The notes beneath the pieces were generated by a model, which saw only the letters and a list, made by a program, of their open reading frames with translations, had not been told where the DNA came from and ran no database searches. Both the position numbers and the translations under genes were made by a program. From Salinicoccus sp. YB14-2 (GTDB lineage Bacteria; Bacillota; Bacilli; Staphylococcales; Salinicoccaceae): DNA of 64,000 nt. Numbering within the stretch: position 1 is the first letter of the stretch; every line of letters begins with the position of its first letter. Positions 36,235 to 44,464 of the stretch are shown here, in pieces. Location of the stretch: the NCBI RefSeq assembly GCF_001265075.1, contig NZ_LFKO01000001.1:850232-914231 (forward strand), read 5' to 3'.

Positions 36235-37212
36235 ATGAATAAACCCCTCATCTGGATATTAAATGATGTCTGGGAAGCACATGATTATGAAATTGAACGA
36301 TTGAGTGAAGAGGGATATGAAGTCGCAGTCACCAGACTGAAAGACTTTGATGCGGACTTGAAAAAATATGCGGGTTCAGCATCGGTCGTCATGTTCCAGG
36401 TCGGTTTCATCGTTGATAAAGCACTGATTGATACACTCGATAATTGTAAAGCGATCATCGCACTCGGCATGGGCTACCAGAATGTGGACATGGAAGCAGC
36501 AACCAATAAAGGGATCCATGTCTCAAACATTCCCGATTACTGTATCGAGGAAGTGTCGGACCATACCGTTGCCATGATGCTCCACGGCATGAGAGGACTG
36601 TCAGATTACAGTGCCGTCGTAAAAAGCGGCAGCTGGGATTCATTTGCGGTTTCCGGCGTAAAACCGATAGGCAGGCTGACTGTCGGACTGCTCGGTTTCG
36701 GCAGAATTGCCAAAAGAGTTGCTGAAAAACTGAAGCCTTTCGGTGCACGGATCATTGCCCATGATGCCTTTATTCCCCGGGAAATATTTGAAGAATATGA
36801 CGTCGAGCCCGTGTCATTTAAAGCATTGATGCAGCGTTCCGATCATTTGAGCCTGCATGTACCGCTCACTGAAGATACAAAACATATCATCAATACCGGC
36901 AGTCTGGAGCTGATGCAGGACGGTGCTTTCATCATCAACACATGCCGCGGCGGAATCATCAAGGAAGATGATCTGATCCAGGCCATCGAGTCCGGAAAAG
37001 TCGGCGGTGCGGCTTTGGATGTTCTGGAGGAGGAGCCGCCCGACTTCAGTAATCCGCTGTTGAATAGAAAAGAAGTGCTGATTACACCACACGCTGCCTA
37101 TTATTCCGATGACGCCCTGAAAAATTTGAGGATTAAAGCATGTGATAAAGTGATAGAGGCAGTTGAGACCGGAACGATCGGCACTGCTTTGAATCATGAT
37201 AAATTAAAATGA
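36235..37212 (+). CDS. D-isomer-specific 2-hydroxyacid dehydrogenase
   Basis: 325 aa. NAD-binding GFGRIAKRVAE (about 154) and the catalytic triad Arg in TCRGGIIKEDDL (about 236), Glu in LDVLEEEPP (about 266) and His in TPHAAYYS (about 285). It interconverts a 2-oxo acid and a D-2-hydroxyacid with NAD(P)H in the cytosol. As the last gene of the operon it could oxidise an imported D-hydroxyacid to the oxo acid that the aminotransferase needs, or run in reverse. GGAGG precedes the ATG. A long bidirectional terminator closes the operon. Confidence 0.93.
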   Translation: MNKPLIWILNDVWEAHDYEIERLSEEGYEVAVTRLKDFDADLKKYAGSASVVMFQVGFIVDKALIDTLDNCKAIIALGMGYQNVDMEAATNKGIHVSNIPDYCIEEVSDHTVAMMLHGMRGLSDYSAVVKSGSWDSFAVSGVKPIGRLTVGLLGFGRIAKRVAEKLKPFGARIIAHDAFIPREIFEEYDVEPVSFKALMQRSDHLSLHVPLTEDTKHIINTGSLELMQDGAFIINTCRGGIIKEDDLIQAIESGKVGGAALDVLEEEPPDFSNPLLNRKEVLITPHAAYYSDDALKNLRIKACDKVIEAVETGTIGTALNHDKLK

Positions 37213-37218
37213 ATATTA

Positions 37219-37270
37219 AAAGTAAGAGAACCTGTTCCAGATGATATCAACTGGAACAGGTTCTCTTACT
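37219..37270. terminator. bidirectional terminator closing the TRAP operon
   Basis: GTAAGAGAACCTGTTCCAG pairs with CTGGAACAGGTTCTCTTAC, a 19-bp perfect stem. The left arm begins after A-rich sequence and the right exit is TTGATTT. It overlaps the last codons of the VOC-family gene on the opposite strand. Confidence 0.92.
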
Positions 37271-37646
37271 TGATTTCATTCACTGCAAAATAATTATCTT
37301 CATCATCCGAGAAATTGAATACCCGGCCGTCAGGAGTCTCTACAATATCCCCGCATCTGATGCCTTTATTATTAAAATCAGCATACAGCCCATCAAGGTT
37401 TTTGACTTGGAACATCAATGAAGGTGTTCCGAGATTCACTTCAGGACTCGCTTCTCTTATGAATGCTTTGTCAAAGATTACGATGCTCGTCTGTGAATCC
37501 AGACTGGGCGCCACTTCCACTGATTTATAATCATCGTAAATAATGTCTTCTGATTTAATCACAAACCCCAAGTCTTTTGTCCAAAAAGCGACGGATTGTT
37601 CCTGATTATCCACGTATAACATGACACTTTGCAAACCATCAATCAT
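37266..37646 (-). CDS. VOC-superfamily (glyoxalase/dioxygenase fold) protein
   Basis: 126 aa, a single VOC domain: LQSVMLYVDNQEQSVAFWTKD at the N-terminus, then the second beta-alpha-beta module with LMFQVKNLDGLYADF and DGRVFNFSDDEDNYFAVN. The metal ligands typical of true glyoxalases (H/E/H/E) are only partly visible, so it may be a binding or resistance-type protein. A likely start has AGGGGGAG upstream. It is convergent with the TRAP operon. Confidence 0.85.
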   Translation of the reverse strand: MIDGLQSVMLYVDNQEQSVAFWTKDLGFVIKSEDIIYDDYKSVEVAPSLDSQTSIVIFDKAFIREASPEVNLGTPSLMFQVKNLDGLYADFNNKGIRCGDIVETPDGRVFNFSDDEDNYFAVNEIK

Positions 37647-37738
37647 ATTTACTCCCCCTCATAATAAAGTGCATCAAACAGCTTACTGGTTCAATTATAA
37701 ATATCAGTTTACAATTACACAAATTTAAGCAATAAAAA

Positions 37739-37771
37739 AACAGCGCCTCATCACTAAAGAGAGGCACTGCT
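37739..37771 (-). terminator. terminator of the small gene at 37780
   Basis: On the minus strand GCAGTGCCTC pairs with GAGGCGCTGT followed by a run of seven T. Confidence 0.85.
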
Positions 37772-37779
37772 TATATCGA

Positions 37780-37935
37780 TCATTTTTTATGAATAGAGTG
37801 GATGATAAGATCTTCACCGTAACGGCGGCGGCTTATTTTCCTGGCCTCGATGGCACTGCGTGCCGGAACTTCATAAGTCTGTTTACCGTTATCTTTTTCC
37901 ACCGTCACCATAAAGCATTTCGTACCACATCTCAC
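37780..37935 (-). CDS. small basic protein, 51 aa
   Basis: GTG start at 37935 with AAAGGG 9 nt upstream; it reads MRCGTKCFMVTVEKDNGKQT then ends RRRYGEDLIIHSIHKK. It is lysine/arginine-rich, with two early cysteines and no membrane segment. It has its own ribosome site and a strong terminator immediately after the stop, which supports a real gene. An alternative start is the internal ATG (MVTVEKDNG), which lacks a ribosome site. Family unknown to me. Confidence 0.6.
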   Translation of the reverse strand: MRCGTKCFMVTVEKDNGKQTYEVPARSAIEARKISRRRYGEDLIIHSIHKK

Positions 37936-37963
37936 ATGTATACACCCTTTCATATTTTAAACT

Positions 37964-39364
37964 TTAGAATGGACCCCAGTTGATGAAGAATGCAATAAGT
38001 AAGAATACTGCACTTAATCCATACCATAACAGAAGCAACGGCCAGATGAACTTGAGCCAGTCTGTATACTTGATTTTGGCAATCGCAAGCGCCGCCATAA
38101 AATAACCTGATGTCGGATAGAAAATGTTGGAGAATCCGTCACCAAACTGGAATGCAAGTACAGCAGTCTGTCTTGTCATCTCTGTTAAATCGACAATGCC
38201 AACCATAATGGGCATCGTTGCTGCTGCCTGTCCGCTTCCCGAAGGAATCAGGAAGTTCAGTATCCCCTGCATGATCATCATGGCTACAGGTACAATCGAT
38301 TCCGGGATGGCGGTAATCACCAGACTCAGCCCGTTAACTACCGTATCCATGATCAGACCATCTTCAAGCATGACGGAAATCGCACGCGCAATACCTACGA
38401 TGAGGGATCCCAAAAGAATATTTTTGACCCCTTCGTTCATCGCTTCCGCGATTTGCGACGGTTTGAGACCACCGATTAAACCGGTGATCAAACCGGCAAG
38501 TATATAGAATCCTGCGAGTTCAGTGAAGTACCACTGATATTGGAATATACCGAATAACATGAATCCTAAGGCTGCAATAAACACCCATGTCGCAACCACT
38601 GTTCTTGTTGTCACTTCTCTTTCTTCGTCACCTTTATCGGTAAACTCCGAATCATCCACATCATCAGTGATCAATGTTTTAGTCGGATCTTTTTGTACGC
38701 GTTTAATATACATTGATACAAAAATTATACCGACAATCGTCATTACAGTCAGTACAATTGCACGGTAGCCTATCCCCGAGAACATCGGCAGCTCGGCGAT
38801 TGCCTGTGCTGTACCTAAGTTCGCAGGCGCAGTCAAGGCAACACTGAACCCGACCACAGTCGCAATCAATACAGTGGCTGACGCAGCCATTCTGTCAAAG
38901 CCGAGCCTTAAGAATAAAGGCAGCAATGCCGGTAAGAAAATCAGTGAGGATTCAATATTACCCGTCAAAGCGACGAAAATCGCCAAAGGCACAACAATCG
39001 TCGGGATGATCAATAAACCTTTGTTTCCAAATCCTTTAATTAAGAAGTTGATGATTAAATCGATGACACCTGTTTTTTCGATGACCCTGAACATTGCACC
39101 AATTGCCATAATACCGAAGATAATCGCGATTGTCTGCTCAACCCCACGCGGAATCGCCGTCATAAATTCCAAGATCCCCACAGGTGACTGCGCGATAAAT
39201 TCGAACGTGCCTGGAATGATTACAGAACGGCCGTCAACTTCCTCCCGGGCGAACTCCCCTGCCGGTACTATGTAAGACGCGATTGCGGCAAGTGTAATCA
39301 AGATGAACAAAATGACGTAAATATGCGGCATTTCAAACTTACGTTTAGCTGTCTTTTTTGCCAA
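37964..39364 (-). CDS. YfcC/ArcD-superfamily membrane transporter
   Basis: About 466 aa with 11-13 hydrophobic segments. EMPHIYVILFILITLAAIAS, YIVPAGEF near residue 35, and SGSGQAAATMPIM near 380 are typical of the YfcC (DUF3360-like C4-dicarboxylate/amino acid) family in the ion-transporter superfamily. The start is the TTG at 39364 (AKKTAKRKF) with GGGAGG 7 nt upstream. Substrates of this family are poorly defined; amino acids or carboxylates are likely. It is divergent from mgtE across a 445-bp region holding a structured G+C-rich segment. Confidence 0.85.
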   Translation of the reverse strand: MAKKTAKRKFEMPHIYVILFILITLAAIASYIVPAGEFAREEVDGRSVIIPGTFEFIAQSPVGILEFMTAIPRGVEQTIAIIFGIMAIGAMFRVIEKTGVIDLIINFLIKGFGNKGLLIIPTIVVPLAIFVALTGNIESSLIFLPALLPLFLRLGFDRMAASATVLIATVVGFSVALTAPANLGTAQAIAELPMFSGIGYRAIVLTVMTIVGIIFVSMYIKRVQKDPTKTLITDDVDDSEFTDKGDEEREVTTRTVVATWVFIAALGFMLFGIFQYQWYFTELAGFYILAGLITGLIGGLKPSQIAEAMNEGVKNILLGSLIVGIARAISVMLEDGLIMDTVVNGLSLVITAIPESIVPVAMMIMQGILNFLIPSGSGQAAATMPIMVGIVDLTEMTRQTAVLAFQFGDGFSNIFYPTSGYFMAALAIAKIKYTDWLKFIWPLLLLWYGLSAVFLLIAFFINWGPF

Positions 39365-39542
39365 AATAAAACCTCCCATCAATATTTTTAAAATTTAAAC
39401 AATTACATAGAAGTCATTATTACATAATTCACTGGTAATTTGGAGTTAAATTTTATTTTGGTTTAAAGTTTTAATATAATTATATATATTAACGAAACTG
39501 TATTTCTCCAAGGGCTTTCTATGTAAATTCCAAATTTATGTT

Positions 39543-39661
39543 ATCCGCCTTATGACGCTCCTTCCCGGAGATTATTAAAGCAACCCGGCGGTGGATGCAC
39601 CTCCAAAATCGGGGGAGCGTAGTCAGGTGCTCAACGGCCCTTCCCGCATCCCCGGACGGAT
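39543..39661. ncRNA. G+C-rich structured segment, candidate RNA element
   Basis: A 120-bp block much richer in G+C than its A+T-rich flanks. Pairings: outer ATCCG (39543) with CGGAT (39657-39661); inner ACGCTCC...CCCG with CGGG...GGAGCGT (39555-39567 with 39611-39620); a GGTG-GATG-CACC hairpin inside. This is a three-way-junction-like fold. It lies between divergent yfcC-like and mgtE genes. It is not a recognisable M-box, although mgtE genes often have one. It could be a leader of either gene, a small RNA or a mobile repeat. A minus-strand open frame across it has no ribosome site and reads as unlikely protein. Confidence 0.4.
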
Positions 39662-39707
39662 TGTTGGATGTCTTTAAAGTCATACTGAAAATACGAACAC
39701 AGCAAAA

Positions 39708-39737
39708 TTGAGACAGAAAAAGATACAATGGTATAAT
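39708..39737 (+). promoter_or_regulatory. mgtE promoter
   Basis: TTGAGA, 18 bp, TATAAT, 72 bp before the mgtE start. If used, the mgtE transcript would not contain the structured segment upstream. Confidence 0.7.
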
Positions 39738-39809
39738 TTATGGGAGTCTATTTAACATCTGTAAGTGGCCGCAGCAGACTATGGGAAGATTAGAGAAAGG
39801 TGACTTTTA

Positions 39810-41162
39810 ATGGAGCGTATAGTGAGTTTTCACGAGGAAATCAGAGCGGCATTATCAAATGATGATCAGACGGCATTCAGGGAAATCTTTCTGAATATCC
39901 ATCCAATGGACCGTGCCGCCATCTTTGCTGCCCTGGATCATCAGCAGCACGAACAGATCAAAGGATATTTATCTGCAAAAGAATTTTCAAGCGTCTTCCA
40001 GGCATTGGATTTAGAACACCAGAATGCAGTGTCTGAGGAGCTGGATGATCATTATATAGCAGAGATGTTTGATCATATGTTTGCAGATAACGTGGCAGAT
40101 TTTCTGGAAATCCAGGATGATTCCTACCGGCTCAGAATTTTGTCATTGATGACGGATGAAGAAAATGCGGAAGTTGAAGAACTGCTGAACTACGCAGAAG
40201 ACAGCGCCGGCACGATCATGACCAAAGAATATATCGCTGTCAGCCGTATGGATAAGGCTGAAGATATTTTGAAACGCCTGCAAAAAGAAGCGCCGGCTGC
40301 AGAGACGATATATTATTTATATGTCGTGGACGATCAGAACCGCCTGCAGGGCGTTTTATCATTGAGGGATTTGATTGTTGCACGTGACAGCGAAACGGTC
40401 GAATCCATCATGCAGACGAATTTCATTACGACCAGTGTGGATGAAGACCAGGAAGAAGTCGCAGAAATAATTAAAAAATATGACCTTATTGCACTACCTG
40501 TCATCACTGAACACGGCCTCCTTGCCGGTATCGTCACAGTGGATGATGTCCTCGATGTCGTCCAGATTGAAACAGAGGAGGATTTCGGTGAACTGGGTAC
40601 TACAAGAGGCGCAATGAATCATAACCTGACCATCTTTCAATCTGCGAAAAAACGTGGTCCCTGGATTATTCTATTGATGCTTTTCGGCATGATCACAGCC
40701 AATATCATCGGCGCTTTCGAAAACACGCTGGAAGCGGTCGTCCTGCTGTCTGCCTTCATCCCGCTGATCATGGATTCTGCCGGGAATACAGGCACGCAGG
40801 CCCTGACTGTCGCCGTCCGCAACCTCGCCCTTGGAAACATCGGGCCTGGGTCCATACTTAAAACGCTGTGGAGAGAACTGGGCACCGGCTTTTTACTCGG
40901 CCTGGCATGTTCCGTCATGCTGCTCATCATCATTCCACTGCTGTATCCTTCGGGGAACCTCATGCTCGCTGTCATCGTCGGTTCAACTCTGATAATTACA
41001 CTCAGCTTATCAGCGGTGATCGGCGCAATCATACCTGTCGTCATCAAGAAATTGAATATCGACCCAGCTGTCGCTTCCGGGCCGTTCATCACTACGATCA
41101 ATGACATCATGGGCCTCTTAATCTACTTTACAATCGCAACGACACTGCTCAGTTATTTATGA
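39810..41162 (+). CDS. mgtE: MgtE magnesium channel
   Basis: 450 aa. A cytosolic N domain (1-130, helical superhelix), two CBS domains (about 135-255), a plug helix, and five membrane helices (about 280-450) with LIMDSAGNTGTQAL (about 320), whose Asp lines the magnesium site. MgtE imports magnesium and is gated by magnesium binding between the N and CBS domains. GAAAGGTG precedes the ATG. A promoter lies just upstream and a terminator follows. Confidence 0.97.
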   Translation: MERIVSFHEEIRAALSNDDQTAFREIFLNIHPMDRAAIFAALDHQQHEQIKGYLSAKEFSSVFQALDLEHQNAVSEELDDHYIAEMFDHMFADNVADFLEIQDDSYRLRILSLMTDEENAEVEELLNYAEDSAGTIMTKEYIAVSRMDKAEDILKRLQKEAPAAETIYYLYVVDDQNRLQGVLSLRDLIVARDSETVESIMQTNFITTSVDEDQEEVAEIIKKYDLIALPVITEHGLLAGIVTVDDVLDVVQIETEEDFGELGTTRGAMNHNLTIFQSAKKRGPWIILLMLFGMITANIIGAFENTLEAVVLLSAFIPLIMDSAGNTGTQALTVAVRNLALGNIGPGSILKTLWRELGTGFLLGLACSVMLLIIIPLLYPSGNLMLAVIVGSTLIITLSLSAVIGAIIPVVIKKLNIDPAVASGPFITTINDIMGLLIYFTIATTLLSYL

Positions 41163-41167
41163 ATAAA

Positions 41168-41212
41168 ACCCGCTTCATCTGTGAAAATCCCACAGACTGG
41201 CGGGTGTTTTCT
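41168..41212 (+). terminator. terminator of mgtE
   Basis: ACCCGC / GCGGGT outer stem with an inner CTGTG...CACAG pairing, then TGTTTTCTTTTTT. Confidence 0.85.
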
Positions 41213-41284
41213 TTTTTATATTTTGAAAGTTGAATCCTCCATACTGAATATGTATTGTAATTCTTCAGGTACAAAATGAAAATG

Positions 41285-41480
41285 CCATAACTCATGTCTC
41301 AAAGCGCCACTTATGGCGCGAAAAGCTTCAAAACGCCATAAGTCGTGTCTCAAAGCACCACTTATGGCGCGAAAAGCTTCGAAATGCCATAACTCATGTC
41401 TCAAAACACCACTTATGGCGCGAAAAGCTTCAAAACGCCATAAGTCGTGTCTCAAAGCACCACTTGTGGCACGAGCACTA
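41285..41480. repeat. tandem array of four 51-bp hairpin units
   Basis: ACTTATGGCG starts at 41309, 41360 and 41411, with a degenerate copy at 41462, an exact 51-bp period. Each unit has a 35-nt hairpin (ACTTATGGCG / CGCCATAAGT) and a 16-nt spacer (CGTGTCTCAAAGCACC-type). Units alternate in their variable bases (units 1 and 3 alike, 2 and 4 alike), suggesting duplication of a two-unit block. Since 51 is divisible by three, a stop-free minus-strand frame with a 17-residue period runs through it; that is a by-product. Confidence 0.9.
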
Positions 41481-41517
41481 TAAAAAAAGAGGCTGCATCA
41501 TCATGCAGCCCCACTCA

Positions 41518-42654
41518 TCAATCGCCCCAAACTTCATCTGCAACTTTTTTTACTAGACGCAGCTTACTCCACTGTTCTTTTTCAGTTAAATTGTTGCCTT
41601 CTTCTGTTGAAGCAAATCCACATTGAGGACTCACACACAGTCTGTCTTTGTTGATATACTTCGCAGCTTCTTCTATGCGTGCCTTGATTTGTTCTTTGTC
41701 TTCAAGTTCAGGCAATTTGGATGAGAATAATCCAAGTACGACCTGCTTGTCTCCACTCACTTTCGACAATGATTCAAAACCGCCTGCACGTTCTGTATCA
41801 AACTCCAAGTAGTATGCTTCCACATTTTCTTCTCCGAATAAAACATCCGCAACAGTATCATATGCACCTGAAGATGCCCATGTTGAACGATAATTCCCGC
41901 GGCACACATGCGTTGTAATCACCAGATCCTCAGGATGATCTTTAATTGTTTCATTATTCAGCTCCACATATTTGCGGCTTAAATCTTCCACAGTGAAGTC
42001 TTCATTCAAAGCCTTCCAGAAATCTTCATCGACGATCATACCCCACGTGCAGTCATCCAGTTGAAGATTGCGGCAGCCTGCCTCGTATAATTCTTTGATG
42101 AATGCCTGATAAGCTGCTGCGATATCTTTAAGTAGCTCCGTTTCATCTGGATAATGGTGATCAGTCGCTTCTTTATTTTCAGGGCGGGTCAATTCTGCCA
42201 AAAATTGGGCAGGTGCAGGGATTGTCTGTCTCGCGATAATCTCGTCATCCGCAAACTGCTGGACATATTTGAAATGCTCAATGAACGGGTGGTTCTCACC
42301 GGAAAGTTTCCCTGTCAGCCTCGCAGTTTCTGCTCTTGTTTCAACATGTTCGAATTGATAGCCCTGATCCACATCTTCTTTCTCTACTCCGCCCAGTCCC
42401 CAGAAAAAATCCAGATGCCACCATGAGCGGCGGAACTCTCCATCTGTAATTGCTCCCAAGCCGATTTCTTTTTGTTTTTCAATCAAGTCTTTAATTGTAA
42501 TATCTTCAACATTCTTAAGTTCTGATTGTGTGATGCTGCCTTCTTCAAATGCCTCACGTGCTGCTTTTAATTTTGCCGGACGCAGGAAACTGCCTACGTT
42601 ATCAAATTTGAAAGGTGCGACTCTTTTTACTTTTACTTGTTGGTTCAATGCCAT
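41518..42654 (-). CDS. MetE-like (YxjG/YxjH-type) cobalamin-independent methyltransferase
   Basis: 378 aa, corresponding to the C-terminal catalytic half of MetE. Zinc ligands are His and Cys in THVCRGN (about 250) and Cys in SPQCGF (about 342); FDNVGSFLRP near the start contributes to the homocysteine site. Such short proteins are thought to make methionine from homocysteine using folate or another methyl donor. No S-box or T-box is visible in the 141-bp divergent region. A LysR regulator is divergent and is the likely controller. GGAGTGGTCG precedes the ATG. Confidence 0.9.
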   Translation of the reverse strand: MALNQQVKVKRVAPFKFDNVGSFLRPAKLKAAREAFEEGSITQSELKNVEDITIKDLIEKQKEIGLGAITDGEFRRSWWHLDFFWGLGGVEKEDVDQGYQFEHVETRAETARLTGKLSGENHPFIEHFKYVQQFADDEIIARQTIPAPAQFLAELTRPENKEATDHHYPDETELLKDIAAAYQAFIKELYEAGCRNLQLDDCTWGMIVDEDFWKALNEDFTVEDLSRKYVELNNETIKDHPEDLVITTHVCRGNYRSTWASSGAYDTVADVLFGEENVEAYYLEFDTERAGGFESLSKVSGDKQVVLGLFSSKLPELEDKEQIKARIEEAAKYINKDRLCVSPQCGFASTEEGNNLTEKEQWSKLRLVKKVADEVWGD

Positions 42655-42795
42655 ATCCGACCACTCCTATATGTTTTAATGTAAATTCATCTTATCATAG
42701 GAACAATGCAATAGTATAACTGCTAATATTCATGGCTTGTTATAACTTTTAGCTATATGGTAGAATGAATAAAATCAAAATCGGGGTGAATCATT

Positions 42796-43710
42796 ATGAC
42801 AATCCAACAATTAAAATACCTGATCGAAGTCGTGAATACAGGGTCCATCAATGAAGCTGCGAGAAATCTGTTTATTTCACAGCCGACATTGTCAAAGTCG
42901 ATCAAGCTGCTTGAAACTGAGATGGGCATCGTCATCTTCACGAGATCTTCAAAGGGAATCATCCTGTCCTCGGACGGGGCGGAATTTTTAAGTTACGCGA
43001 GACAGGTCGTCGAACAGGTCAATCTGATGGAGCGCCGATATCTGGACTCACCTTATCAGGAGCAGTTACTGTCCGTATCCACACAGCACTATTCTTTTTC
43101 GGTCGATGCGATGGTGAAGATGATCGATAAATACGGCGGGGATAAATACCAGTTTACTTTAAGAGAAACACGGACATTTGAAATTATAGAAGATGTGAAA
43201 AATATGACGAGTGAAGTCGGCGTCCTTTTTATGAGTAATTTCAATTCGAAAGTGCTCTCCCAATTGATCAAGGAAAATCAACTGATCTTTGAGCCGCTGT
43301 TTACAGCAAGTCCACACGTGTTCATCAGTAAGGACAATCCCCTTGCAGAGAAGGATCTTGTGACACTTGAAGATCTCACGCCCTACCCTAGACTCGCCTA
43401 TGAGCAGGGGCATAACAACTCATTTTATTTTACCGAAGAGATTTTGAGGACGCTGGACAGTCCAAAAGACATTCTGGTAAGTGACCGTGCGACGCTGTTC
43501 AACTGTCTGATCGGACTGAACGGCTATACGATTTCCTCCGGTGTGTTAAATGCGGATTTGAACGGCACGGATATCATTCCGGTCAAACTGGATGTTGAAG
43601 ATCAGATTACGGTCGGCACGCTGGTCAATAAAAAAGCACAGCTCAGCCGAATGGCGAAACTGTACTTGGAAGAGCTGGAAAAATGCATCATATCGTATAA
43701 TCTTTTATAA
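42796..43710 (+). CDS. LysR-family transcriptional regulator
   Basis: 304 aa. An N-terminal winged helix-turn-helix (LKYLIEVVNTGSINEAARNL then FISQPTLSKSIKLLE, residues 6-40) and a periplasmic-binding-like effector domain (90-300). It is divergent from the MetE-like gene, the usual layout for a LysR activator of that gene; TATAACT direct motifs in the shared region (42710-42750) are candidate sites. GGGGTG precedes the ATG. The last 6 bp overlap the convergent GNAT gene. Confidence 0.92.
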   Translation: MTIQQLKYLIEVVNTGSINEAARNLFISQPTLSKSIKLLETEMGIVIFTRSSKGIILSSDGAEFLSYARQVVEQVNLMERRYLDSPYQEQLLSVSTQHYSFSVDAMVKMIDKYGGDKYQFTLRETRTFEIIEDVKNMTSEVGVLFMSNFNSKVLSQLIKENQLIFEPLFTASPHVFISKDNPLAEKDLVTLEDLTPYPRLAYEQGHNNSFYFTEEILRTLDSPKDILVSDRATLFNCLIGLNGYTISSGVLNADLNGTDIIPVKLDVEDQITVGTLVNKKAQLSRMAKLYLEELEKCIISYNLL

Positions 43711-44154
43711 AAATAATTTCATACCTTCGTGGGTAACCTGGAACCCCAGTTTTTCATAGAAAGAATGCGCTCCCGTGCGTCTTTTGTCCGTCGTCAGCTG
43801 GACGATGCCACATTGATTTTCTTTCGACAGCCGGATCGCCTCTTCAAATAAAGCCCGTCCGACACCTTTCTTCCGATATGACTTGTGAACCCGGACCCCT
43901 TCGATCTGGGCCCGCTTCATGCCGCCCCTTGCGAGCGTCGGGATGAAAGTGAGCTGCAGGCAGCCGGTGATCACGCCGCTTTCGGTGGAAAGCAGAATCT
44001 GGTTGCCCGCCTGCGCCTCGATGTCCTTGAATGAGCGGAGATACTTGTCCTCGAGAGAGTCCGAGACCGTCTCACGGGTTTTCCCGAGCGCATCATCCGC
44101 AAGCATCGCCACGATACCTTTGAGGTCGTGCTCTGTTGCGAATCTGAATTCCAT
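43705..44154 (-). CDS. GNAT-family N-acetyltransferase
   Basis: 149 aa, one GNAT domain. The acetyl-CoA loop is in YRKKGVGRALFEEAI (about residue 96), followed by QLTTDKRRTGAHSFYEKLGF at the C-terminus. Substrate unknown. AGGGGTGAGGC precedes the ATG. It lies tail-to-tail with the LysR gene and upstream of the hairpin array at 44211. Confidence 0.9.
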   Translation of the reverse strand: MEFRFATEHDLKGIVAMLADDALGKTRETVSDSLEDKYLRSFKDIEAQAGNQILLSTESGVITGCLQLTFIPTLARGGMKRAQIEGVRVHKSYRKKGVGRALFEEAIRLSKENQCGIVQLTTDKRRTGAHSFYEKLGFQVTHEGMKLFL

Positions 44155-44210
44155 TGCCTCACCCCTTTTACTGGATTATAGCAATATATGATGAGGTTTT
44201 CATTTTGGTG

Positions 44211-44401
44211 ATGACATGAAACCCTGGGTTTCATAACGTTCATGTCATAATTCCCCCATAAATGACACGAAACCCTGGATTCCACGCCTCTCGTGTCACA
44301 AAATGCCCGCAAATGACACGAAACCCTGGATTCTATACCTCTCGTGTCATAAAACCTCCATCAGTGACATAAACCTCTGATTTTAACGCCTATCATGGCA
44401 A
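44211..44401. repeat. tandem array of four 51-bp hairpin units
   Basis: Units begin at 44211, 44262, 44313 and 44364, exactly 51 bp apart. Each starts ATGACAYGAAACCC (the last is degenerate) and ends its hairpin with its complement, such as CTCGTGTCAT. The 34-38-nt hairpin is followed by a spacer of about 13-17 nt. The loop sequence CCCTGGATTC matches that of the single unit at 24037. Confidence 0.9.
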
Positions 44402-44424
44402 GAGGCCCTCCCTTAACCCATAAC

Positions 44425-44453
44425 AAAAAGACAAAACCGAAGTTTTGTCTTTC
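44425..44453 (-). terminator. terminator of the DapA-family gene
   Basis: AAAGACAAAAC / GTTTTGTCTTT with a 4-nt loop and a T-run on the minus strand. An almost identical hairpin lies at 45610-45637 after the symporter. Confidence 0.9.
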
Positions 44454-44464
44454 TATCTATTTCA

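Noticed and set aside
39519-39728. Minus-strand 69-codon protein over the G+C-rich segment
   Set aside because: No ribosome site, odd composition, and the self-complementary arms suggest structured nucleic acid.
39400-39810. M-box (magnesium riboswitch) upstream of mgtE
   Set aside because: The conserved M-box blocks are not present on either strand.
41216-41455. Minus-strand open frame with perfect 17-residue repeats
   Set aside because: It follows from a 51-bp DNA repeat without stops; there is no ribosome site, and the hairpin structure and the relation to the other arrays explain the sequence better.
41285-44401. CRISPR array
   Set aside because: Spacers are as repeated as the hairpins, the period is 51 bp with long internal stems, and no cas genes are near.
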